Below, piece after piece: positions 6,508 through 13,284 of a stretch of 33,198 nt of DNA. The translations under genes were made by a program, and so were the position numbers. The notes beneath the pieces are model-generated. The model was not told the origin of the DNA. It saw nothing but the letters and a program-made list of their open reading frames with translations, and did not search any database. Positions within the stretch are counted from its first letter, which is position 1. Each line of letters starts with the position of its first letter. The stretch is from UBA826 sp045564655 (GTDB lineage Bacteria; Chloroflexota; Dehalococcoidia; Lucifugimonadales; UBA826): assembly GCA_045564655.1 (NCBI GenBank), contig JBJLGX010000026.1, positions 1 through 33,198 of the forward strand, given 5' to 3'.

Positions 6508-7368
6508 ATGCTTACTTCTAAATCATATGCGAAAATCAATCTTTCATTGGAATTGTTAAGTAAACGTACTGATGGGTTTCACAATATATCATCTGTCATG
6601 CAAACCGTATCTTTGAATGATTCTATTTCGGTGACTTTATCAGATCAAATTATAATAGAGACTAATATTGATTCAATTCCTTTAGAAAATAACATAGTTT
6701 ATGTAACGGCTCAAAAAATTCAAGAAAAATTTAATATTAAACAAGGGGCATATATTAAATTGGTAAAAAACATTCCTATATCTTCTGGGTTAGGTGGAGG
6801 TAGTAGCAATGCAGCAACAACCATTAATTTATTAAAAGAATTGTGGAATATAAAATGTCCTGACAAAGTTTTGTTGGAATTAGCATCTGATATCGGTTCA
6901 GATGTATCGTTTTTTTTAAATGGTGGAACTGCATTTGTATCAGGTAAAGGTCAAATTGTTGAAAGACTTCCTGATGTTTCAAAATTCCATTTAGTTCTAA
7001 TAACTTTTAAGAATCTTATACAAAATAAAACGGCTACAATGTATTCCAGTGTGCTATCTGAAAATTTCACATCTGGAACGATTACGTCTACGGTTAAAAA
7101 TAAAATAATAGCAAGTAATCCACTCAACAATAGAGATTTATTTAATGTTTTCGATTCGATAGTTCCAAACTATATCCCTCAAGTTAAGAATGCGATGGAA
7201 GTCCTTTCAGATTTAAACTTTGGCGATTTCCATGTATCAGGTAGTGGGCCTACTCTATTTTGGATAATTGATGATTTTAAAAACGTTAAATATATTCAAG
7301 ATGCATTGAACGACATTGATTACTTAGATTCATTTATCATCCAGTCTTATAATCAGCCTGTGAGATAA
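6508..7368 (+). CDS. ispE: 4-diphosphocytidyl-2-C-methyl-D-erythritol kinase
   Basis: This GHMP-family kinase phosphorylates CDP-methylerythritol in the non-mevalonate isoprenoid pathway. The 286-residue length is normal. It opens with SYAKINLSLELLSKRTDGFH, holding the Lys and the substrate-binding residues. It then has the glycine-rich ATP loop PISSGLGGGSSNAATT (about 90-105) with the catalytic region DIGSDVSFFLNGG further on, and the GHMP C-terminal motif VSGSGPTLF. AGGA five bases before the ATG supports the start. It is tightly linked to rsmA upstream and to a small membrane protein gene two bases downstream. Confidence 0.95.
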   Translation: MLTSKSYAKINLSLELLSKRTDGFHNISSVMQTVSLNDSISVTLSDQIIIETNIDSIPLENNIVYVTAQKIQEKFNIKQGAYIKLVKNIPISSGLGGGSSNAATTINLLKELWNIKCPDKVLLELASDIGSDVSFFLNGGTAFVSGKGQIVERLPDVSKFHLVLITFKNLIQNKTATMYSSVLSENFTSGTITSTVKNKIIASNPLNNRDLFNVFDSIVPNYIPQVKNAMEVLSDLNFGDFHVSGSGPTLFWIIDDFKNVKYIQDALNDIDYLDSFIIQSYNQPVR

Positions 7369-7370
7369 AA

Positions 7371-7787
7371 ATGTTAGATTTAATTATTGCAGGAGCTGCC
7401 ACCGGACTTTTATTTGCTTCATTCTTCATCACTTTTATTTGTATTTTAATATTTTTTCTATATAAGGACGCCAATCCTACAGTTAAAAGAATGTTAGAAT
7501 CCTCTACCCCTACGAAATTTGTGATGTCAGTAGTGATTTTTTCAAATCCGTCTTTTGCAGCATTAGGTATTGTTTATGCTTATGTATTTCTAATTTTTCA
7601 GGAAATATATACTTTAAAAATTTTATTTATCCATAATATTTTTTACATGATATTTATTGCACTTTTAGCTATGCCTATAACACTTTTATCAATTAAAGTT
7701 GTTAAGTCTCAATATTGGTTAATAGTGATAGTATTTTCTATATATACAGTACTTTTTGGGATTTTAATTCCTTTGTTACTTACTTAA
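7371..7787 (+). CDS. Four-helix membrane protein of unknown function
   Basis: This 138-residue, very hydrophobic protein has about four membrane helices (roughly 5-29, 50-75, 82-103 and 113-135) and a short charged loop after the first (YKDANPTVKRML). I do not recognise a family. It starts two bases after ispE and ends ten bases before a PHP-domain gene, so it is inside that transcription unit and probably depends on coupling for translation. Base composition matches the neighbours. The position between ispE and a PHP phosphoesterase gives no clear functional hint. Confidence 0.7.
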   Translation: MLDLIIAGAATGLLFASFFITFICILIFFLYKDANPTVKRMLESSTPTKFVMSVVIFSNPSFAALGIVYAYVFLIFQEIYTLKILFIHNIFYMIFIALLAMPITLLSIKVVKSQYWLIVIVFSIYTVLFGILIPLLLT

Positions 7788-7797
7788 GAGTAGTTAT

Positions 7798-8484
7798 ATG
7801 AAGTTTGATTTACATATACATACGGTTGTCGGCAGTTCAGATAGTAGTTTAAGTGTTGAACAACTAATTTCAGAATCAAAACGCATTGGATTAGACGGGG
7901 TCTGCCTTACAGAACATGGGGGCGGATGGTCGTCAGATAAAGTACATCAACTATTTAATGATTCTGGATTAGTAGTTATTCCGGCTTTAGAGGTCAATAC
8001 TGAATTTGGTCATGTTATTGCTATTGGATTAGAATCGCATATTCCAGGAATACATAAAATAGATTTTCTGCGAAATGTTATTAACCAACGTGATGGAATT
8101 CTAATATTAGCGCATCCAATGAGAAATCTTTTTAATAAACCTCCATATGATACTAATTTGATTTATAAAAACCAAGATAACCGACCAGATTCAGCTTTAG
8201 AGGCATCTAAACATGAAGTATTTGATTATGTAGACTTCATAGAAGTTACAAATGGAGCTAATACTACCGAAGAAAATGAATTTGCATTAGATGTTTCGAA
8301 GATACTAAATAAAAGAGGTACAGGTGGTAGTGATTCTCATTCTATTCAAGGAATAGGGAAAAGTCTTACTGTTTTTGAATCTGAGATTTATAACACTGAT
8401 TCTTTAATAAAAAATTTAAAGTTAGGGAAATTTTATCCTGCAGAAGGATTAAATAAAGGGAAAATGCTACCGTTTACTAAATAA
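7798..8484 (+). CDS. PHP-domain metal-dependent phosphoesterase
   Basis: This 228-residue protein is a single PHP (polymerase and histidinol phosphatase) domain. The metal-binding residues are all visible: HIH at 6-8, LTEHGGG with His40, Glu65 and His72 in the ALEVNTEFGH segment, LAHPMRN with His106, and GSDSH with Asp179 and His181. Stand-alone PHP proteins of this size hydrolyse phosphoesters such as 3',5'-bisnucleotides or short oligonucleotides (the RNase AM/YciV group), but the exact substrate cannot be read from sequence. It lies ten bases after the membrane protein gene and ends the rsmA cluster. A weak purine-rich site (AAGAGTAG) precedes the ATG. No signal peptide is present, so it is cytoplasmic. 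Confidence 0.85.
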   Translation: MKFDLHIHTVVGSSDSSLSVEQLISESKRIGLDGVCLTEHGGGWSSDKVHQLFNDSGLVVIPALEVNTEFGHVIAIGLESHIPGIHKIDFLRNVINQRDGILILAHPMRNLFNKPPYDTNLIYKNQDNRPDSALEASKHEVFDYVDFIEVTNGANTTEENEFALDVSKILNKRGTGGSDSHSIQGIGKSLTVFESEIYNTDSLIKNLKLGKFYPAEGLNKGKMLPFTK

Positions 8485-8564
8485 ATCACCTGTATTTTGC
8501 TGTTATTTATTTAAAACTCAATATATCTTTCTGACTATGAATCAAGATTAAAGTAGGTTTATGT

Positions 8565-9611
8565 ATGTCTGAACTTATAAAAGAAAGTTTAAGGTCATCA
8601 AATCAGAATAATCCTGAAATTACAGAATTACTAGATTATGATGCTGAGGATGCGGGTAGTTTGATGTCGCCTGTATTTGTAGTATTGGAAGACAATATGT
8701 CTGTTCAAGATTCCATGGATCATGTAAGAAATCAAAGTTTAGGCAAAAGTATCGAAGAAATTTCATACATATTGGTTGTAGATTCTGAGAAAATTCTAAA
8801 AGGTGGATTAAATGTATCACAACTTGTTATCTCTGATCCTACCGAAAAGATCACATCTGTGATGTATCCTGACATAATTTCAGTGTCAACTGATACAGAT
8901 CAGGAACAATGTGCACTGATTATGGAGAGGTATAACTTATTAACCCTAGCTGTAACAGATTCATATGGACGCTTAGAGGGTATTGTAAAAATTGAAGATA
9001 TGATTGATGTGTTCCAAGATGAAGCAACGGAAGACATGTATAAAATGGTGGGAGTGGATGAAGAAGAAAAAATATTAGGACCATTTTTAACTTCAATTAA
9101 AGGTAGATTTCCGTGGTTATTTATTAATCTTATTACTGCAGCTTTGGCAGCTTTTGTAATAGTTGTGTTTGAATCTACATTGACTAAAGCTATTGCATTA
9201 GCTGCTTTTTTACCTGTTATTGCAGGCCAAGGAGGAATTGTTGGTACTCAAACACTAACTCTTATGGTTCGATCCATGGCTTTGGAAGAAATATCTCACC
9301 GCCATACAAAAAAGTTGCTAATCAAAGAATTGGGTTTAGGGTTAGTGCATGGATTTTTGCTAGGGATAATTGCTGGTATTGCGGCATATTTTTGGCAAGA
9401 AAATATCTATCTTAGTTTGGTGATAGGGTTTTCAATGATGGGCAATTTAGCTATTGCTGGAGTTAGTGGAGTTGCTTTACCGTTGTTTATGAGAGCTTTA
9501 AAACTAGATCCAGCATTATCCTCTGCTGTTGTTGTTACAACTGTTACTGATATTGTTGGGTTTATCATATATTTAGGTATGGCAACTTTAGTTATTAATT
9601 TAATAATATAG
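8565..9611 (+). CDS. mgtE: MgtE-type magnesium transporter lacking the N domain
   Basis: This is an inner-membrane Mg2+ channel of the MgtE/SLC41 family, 348 residues against about 450 for classical members. It begins where the normal N domain ends (LLDYDAEDAGSLMSPVF, 22-38). Two CBS domains follow (about 35-155), then the linker helix and five membrane helices. The pore motif is FLPVIAGQGGIVGTQTLTLM, and the Mg2+-site segment TDIVGF lies in the last helix. The missing part is the cytosolic superhelical domain that takes part in Mg2+ sensing. Only 80 bases separate the gene from its upstream neighbour, so no displaced N domain exists. TAGG eight bases before the ATG is a weak ribosome-binding site. 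It abuts the convergent PAP2 gene with no spacer. Confidence 0.9.
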   Translation: MSELIKESLRSSNQNNPEITELLDYDAEDAGSLMSPVFVVLEDNMSVQDSMDHVRNQSLGKSIEEISYILVVDSEKILKGGLNVSQLVISDPTEKITSVMYPDIISVSTDTDQEQCALIMERYNLLTLAVTDSYGRLEGIVKIEDMIDVFQDEATEDMYKMVGVDEEEKILGPFLTSIKGRFPWLFINLITAALAAFVIVVFESTLTKAIALAAFLPVIAGQGGIVGTQTLTLMVRSMALEEISHRHTKKLLIKELGLGLVHGFLLGIIAGIAAYFWQENIYLSLVIGFSMMGNLAIAGVSGVALPLFMRALKLDPALSSAVVVTTVTDIVGFIIYLGMATLVINLII

Positions 9612-10205
9612 TTATGCTATATTGATATTCTCTAATATTTTCAATCCTTTTCGTTGTATTGCAAGGGTATGATTCGATATGTAATTACCAATAAAATAAC
9701 TAATTACTGATATGAAAATTCCTGCTAAGATATCTGTAGGGTAATGAATGCCAACATAGATGCGGGATGTAGACATTAGAATTGCTAACACAAATAAAAG
9801 CAGAAAAGTTTTAATCCATTTTTTATCAAAAAATCCAAGAGCTAAACTAACAGATCCTGCACATGCGTTTGAAGGAAAAGATGAGTCTGTCGGCATATAG
9901 AATAATAAATTCACCTCATTTTCAATAAATGGTCTTTCTCTAAATATGATTTGATTGAGTAATAAGATTATGGCATTTGCTATAACCATAACAACAATCG
10001 ACTTAATCACACGCCTTTGCGAGCACTCTTTTAGCTTACTATTTGCAAATCCGATCCAATGAAATAATAATACTAGACCTATAGAAACAGGGACAAAATA
10101 ATCATTTGCAAATAGAAGAGATATTTCATCAACAATTTTTATGTTCCCGGATAATCCATTGATAAATCCGAAAATTTTTAAGTCAATTTCTTGTAGTAAT
10201 TCCAT
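9612..10205 (-). CDS. PAP2-superfamily membrane phosphatase with altered motifs
   Basis: This 197-residue protein has about five membrane helices and the three-part PAP2 signature. Motif 1 reads N-x6-RP (Asn84, Arg91-Pro92, where Lys is usual). Motif 2 is SFPSNA (109-114, where PSxH is usual). Motif 3 is SRIYVGIHYPTD, with Arg148, nucleophile His154 and Asp158 intact. Relatives dephosphorylate undecaprenyl pyrophosphate or phosphatidic acid at the membrane. The nucleophile is kept, but the first-motif Lys and second-motif His are replaced, so activity may differ. The gene is last in the pheS-led unit and its start overlaps the preceding membrane protein gene by 28 bases, without a Shine-Dalgarno. 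Its stop abuts mgtE. Confidence 0.8.
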   Translation of the reverse strand: MELLQEIDLKIFGFINGLSGNIKIVDEISLLFANDYFVPVSIGLVLLFHWIGFANSKLKECSQRRVIKSIVVMVIANAIILLLNQIIFRERPFIENEVNLLFYMPTDSSFPSNACAGSVSLALGFFDKKWIKTFLLLFVLAILMSTSRIYVGIHYPTDILAGIFISVISYFIGNYISNHTLAIQRKGLKILENINIA

Positions 10206-10591
10206 TTCAATAACTGTAATCTCATAAAATTGTAGCTAGCTAGTGCTTCAATTCGATTTAGTGATTTTCTGTTTGAAGGTATGGTGTCTGATTTCCTATA
10301 TAGAGAAGTGAAAATGGAAGTAGTAATGAATGAGGTCATACAAGCGCACGTAAATAATAGAAATTGTTGATTTGCATCTAATCCTCCTTCAAAATCATTT
10401 ATAATTCGATTATCCGAATAGAAGAAAAACACTGTAGATGAAATTAAAACGACTAAAGCAACAATAAGTGTGACAAATTTATTTTTAACAATCAAGAGAT
10501 TGGAAAGGTTAGATTTTGTTGCTGCGATCTGAATTGTTGCTAAAGATGAAAAGTAAATATATATAAAATAATCTATTGGGAAATTTATCAT
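10178..10591 (-). CDS. Small membrane protein of unknown function
   Basis: This 137-residue protein has about three membrane helices (near 5-22, 38-57 and 77-95) followed by a basic C-terminal tail rich in Arg, Lys, Tyr and Asn. I do not recognise a family. It starts one base after the ilvE stop, with stop and start arranged as TAACATG, which suggests re-initiation rather than an independent ribosome-binding site. Its 3' end overlaps the PAP2 gene by 28 bases. The tight coupling to a lipid-phosphatase-type gene hints at a shared envelope role; that is inference from position only. Confidence 0.65.
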   Translation of the reverse strand: MINFPIDYFIYIYFSSLATIQIAATKSNLSNLLIVKNKFVTLIVALVVLISSTVFFFYSDNRIINDFEGGLDANQQFLLFTCACMTSFITTSIFTSLYRKSDTIPSNRKSLNRIEALASYNFMRLQLLKWNYYKKLT

Positions 10592-10592
10592 G

Positions 10593-11519
10593 TTATCGAT
10601 TTATAGCACTAGTACACCAGTGTAAATAATCTTTATGATTTCCTCTTATCGCATTTTGATATATTTCATCAATCTTGGAAGTTACAATACCTTTATTACC
10701 ATTTCCAATAATTCTATTGTCTAGATAGCCTATGCCTTGTATATGAGCAGCTGTACCAGTTAAGAATACTTCGTCTGCTAAATAAAGTTCACTTCTTCTT
10801 ATTCGTCGTTCGGTAACTTTTAATCCTAATTCAGATTGGGCTATTTGAATTGCTGAATCACGAGTTATTCCTGCTAAGTTACTATCTGATACAGGTGGGG
10901 TATAAATATTACCGTCAATTAGAACAAATATGTTTTCGCCTGAACCTTCTGATACGAACCCGTCTTGGGTAAGCATTATTGCCTCATCAAATCCTGCAAG
11001 TGTCGCTTCTGTTTTAGCAAGTATTCCATTAACATATGTACCTGATATCTTTAGTCTTGGTGGAACATTTGTATCGTCTACTCTCCTCCATGATGAAGTA
11101 CAACAATTTAATGCACCATCCGTTTCCAAATATTGACCAAAAGGGACCATTATTAATGTGAAATCACTTCCGATTTCTTGAAGTTTTAGATTCGCTACTA
11201 ATTCATCACTTTTGTAAGCTAAAGGTCTTATATATAAGTCTTCTTTATAACCACATTTTTGTATAAGATCCAATGTTATTTCGCATAAATCATCGACACT
11301 ATAGGGTATATCCAACATTAACATAGAACAGCCTTGCTTCATTCTTTGATAATGTTCTTCCATGCGAAATACATATAATTCTTTTTGATCATTATTCCAA
11401 TTGCCTCTAATCCCTTCAAAAACTGCAGTTCCGTAGTGAAGCGCGTGAGTCATAACGTTAACTTGTGCTTGTTCTATTGGTAATATTTTGCCTTTGAAAA
11501 ATGCTAGCGAACTAGGCAT
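10593..11519 (-). CDS. ilvE: Branched-chain amino acid aminotransferase
   Basis: This PLP fold-type IV transaminase catalyses the last step of Leu, Ile and Val synthesis. The 308-residue length is typical. It opens with the usual FFKGKILPIEQAQVNVMTHA segment and HYGTAVFEGIRG (28-39). The PLP lysine is Lys157 in LKISG, followed by YVNGILAKTEA. The class IV signature SEGSGENIF runs 190-198, and the phosphate-binding GITRDS and FLTGTAA segments follow. AAGGAG nine bases before the ATG gives a good start. It sits in the pheS-pheT-moeA-unknown-ilvE unit, 30 bases after the unknown gene. A D-amino-acid transaminase is less likely given the BCAT-type opening. Confidence 0.93.
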   Translation of the reverse strand: MPSSLAFFKGKILPIEQAQVNVMTHALHYGTAVFEGIRGNWNNDQKELYVFRMEEHYQRMKQGCSMLMLDIPYSVDDLCEITLDLIQKCGYKEDLYIRPLAYKSDELVANLKLQEIGSDFTLIMVPFGQYLETDGALNCCTSSWRRVDDTNVPPRLKISGTYVNGILAKTEATLAGFDEAIMLTQDGFVSEGSGENIFVLIDGNIYTPPVSDSNLAGITRDSAIQIAQSELGLKVTERRIRRSELYLADEVFLTGTAAHIQGIGYLDNRIIGNGNKGIVTSKIDEIYQNAIRGNHKDYLHWCTSAINR

Positions 11520-11549
11520 GTGGGAATTCTCCTTATAAGTTTAGAATAC

Positions 11550-11999
11550 TTACATATCATTGCGGGATGTAGCTATCCATTCATTTGATTTCGCTATTTT
11601 TTCAATTACTTTGCTATTAATGCTTTTGGGAAATGGAGTTAAAGTCCACCGGTTTCTTAGTGATGCAGATACCTTTTCAGAATCAATAGGCTTATTTGAA
11701 GCTGCTAATACCTCTCGTATGACACCTTCATTCATTGATGTGTGTATTGAAATATATTCATCTTTTTGAGAACAACATTTTGAAATTTGCCTGATCATGC
11801 TCATGATTTCTTTCTTTGAAGATACTATAGTTTCTTTGTTTTCATTATTACAATCTGCGCACATACGATCTAGAATTTTCAATTTTGAAGTTTCTAATGG
11901 GAATCTTTCATATTCAATGGTTAGATATAAATTAATATCTTTTTCATCATCCTGGATATCTGCAGAATCCGTGTTTGTATTTTTTTTTCTAGTTATCAT
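11550..11999 (-). CDS. Conserved-looking protein of unknown function in the moeA-ilvE unit
   Basis: This 149-residue soluble protein matches no family I recognise. It has a charged N-terminal tail (residues 1-25), a predicted strand-helix core, a CxxC pair in DRMCADCN (near 46-51) and a CC pair in KCCSQ (near 74-75), which could bind a metal or form disulfides. The end is basic and helical. The start is convincing: GAGGAG lies seven bases before the ATG, inside the 3' end of moeA, and the genes overlap by 11 bases. It is clearly translated as part of the pheS-moeA-ilvE unit. A link to molybdenum cofactor chemistry is possible from position but unproven. Confidence 0.65.
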   Translation of the reverse strand: MITRKKNTNTDSADIQDDEKDINLYLTIEYERFPLETSKLKILDRMCADCNNENKETIVSSKKEIMSMIRQISKCCSQKDEYISIHTSMNEGVIREVLAASNKPIDSEKVSASLRNRWTLTPFPKSINSKVIEKIAKSNEWIATSRNDM

Positions 12000-13284
12000 T
12001 AAACATCTCCTCAGGCCAATCTATCATAATTACATCCACGTTGTCTCCACAATTTTTTGATTTTTCGTTTTCAGGGCATATTGCAAGTCCATTTGCGTAT
12101 GCTAAAGAGCTTAATATATTAGACCCTTGTGAACCAGACGTTTCTGCCAAATATTTGTTATTTTCTTGCCATACTTTAACACGAGCGTAAACTCTTCTCG
12201 AGTCATAGTTTTGAATCGAATCTTGTAAAACAGCTTTTATTACTGGCCTAGGTGTATATTTTTTGCCCAACATTTTCCTGATTGCGGGCCTGCAGAATTG
12301 CTCAAATGCAACTAGAGCACTTACGGGATTACCTGGTAGCCCTATAAGTGGCGTGCCTGAGTCAAGCATACCAAATGCAAGTGGTTTGGCTGGTCTCATC
12401 CTTACTGACCAAAAATTCAATTCTCCTTGAGAAGATAAAACATCTTTAACCATGTCATAATCTCCTTTTGATACACCTGCTGATGTTATTACTATATCGC
12501 TATTTTTCGCGAGTGATATAGCATAATTTAAAGACTCGATATCATCCTTTATTATTCCTAATGATTTTGGAGTACCACCTGCTTCTATTACCGATGCTAT
12601 TATTGCATTTGTATTACTATCAAAGATTTTTCCAGGAACTGGATTGTCCCCAGGATTTAGCAATTCATTCCCAGTAGACAATATGGCTACTTGTGGTCTT
12701 CTATGAATTGGTACTTTAGATTTACCAATTGAACTTATTAACCCAATTGTAGAAGGTTTTATATGGGTCCCTTTCTTTAATATTAGATCTCCTGTAGCAA
12801 CATCTTTTCCGGATTTTCTGACATCATTCCCAACGGATACGGATATTTTTATTCCTATTTTATTTTTGGATTTGGAAAAACTGTCTTTATCCATTTCAGT
12901 TGTTTCTTCGAATGGAACTACCGCATCAGCACCATCGGGCATGGGTGCTCCTGTCATAATCCTTGCACAATGCCCATCAGTTACTTGGAAGTTTGGAACT
13001 TCCCCTGCGCTTATTGTACCGGCAACTTTTAAATGTATTGGATTATCGTATGAAGCTTCCTTTATATTTTCTGATTTTAATGCATATCCGTCCATGGCGG
13101 AGTTATTAAATGGGGGTATATTAATAGGTGAGTGAATATCTTCTGATAACGTAAGCCCAAGGGCCTCTATAACTGGTAACTCTTCAGTTCCCAAAGATAT
13201 AAATGAATCTAGAATTTTATCCCTAGCTTCTTCAACACTGAGCATATCAGCATGTGTATGCCCGTGATGGTTTTTAGGTTTCAT
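11989..13284 (-). CDS. moeA: Molybdopterin molybdenumtransferase
   Basis: MoeA inserts molybdate into adenylylated molybdopterin in the last step of molybdenum cofactor synthesis. The 431-residue protein shows the domains in order: NNSAMDGYAL (60-69), MTGAPMPDGADAVVPFE, the MoCF-binding segment LSTGNELLNPGD and DSN, SAGVSKGDYD, RMRPAKPLAFG, GLPGNPVSALVAFEQF, and the C-terminal domain IV. The N-terminus carries a short His-rich tail (NHHGHTH at 5-11) before the normal start. Its ATG overlaps the pheT stop as TAATG, so it is translationally coupled. No other cofactor gene or molybdoenzyme is in the window. Confidence 0.95.
   Translation of the reverse strand: MKPKNHHGHTHADMLSVEEARDKILDSFISLGTEELPVIEALGLTLSEDIHSPINIPPFNNSAMDGYALKSENIKEASYDNPIHLKVAGTISAGEVPNFQVTDGHCARIMTGAPMPDGADAVVPFEETTEMDKDSFSKSKNKIGIKISVSVGNDVRKSGKDVATGDLILKKGTHIKPSTIGLISSIGKSKVPIHRRPQVAILSTGNELLNPGDNPVPGKIFDSNTNAIIASVIEAGGTPKSLGIIKDDIESLNYAISLAKNSDIVITSAGVSKGDYDMVKDVLSSQGELNFWSVRMRPAKPLAFGMLDSGTPLIGLPGNPVSALVAFEQFCRPAIRKMLGKKYTPRPVIKAVLQDSIQNYDSRRVYARVKVWQENNKYLAETSGSQGSNILSSLAYANGLAICPENEKSKNCGDNVDVIMIDWPEEMFNDN

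Noticed and set aside
8485..8564. Possible Mg2+ riboswitch before mgtE, or a terminator at the A+T-only inverted repeat there
   Set aside because: 80 bases is too short for an M-box, and the repeat (AAATAAAT with ATTTATTT) is pure A+T with no T run that stands out.
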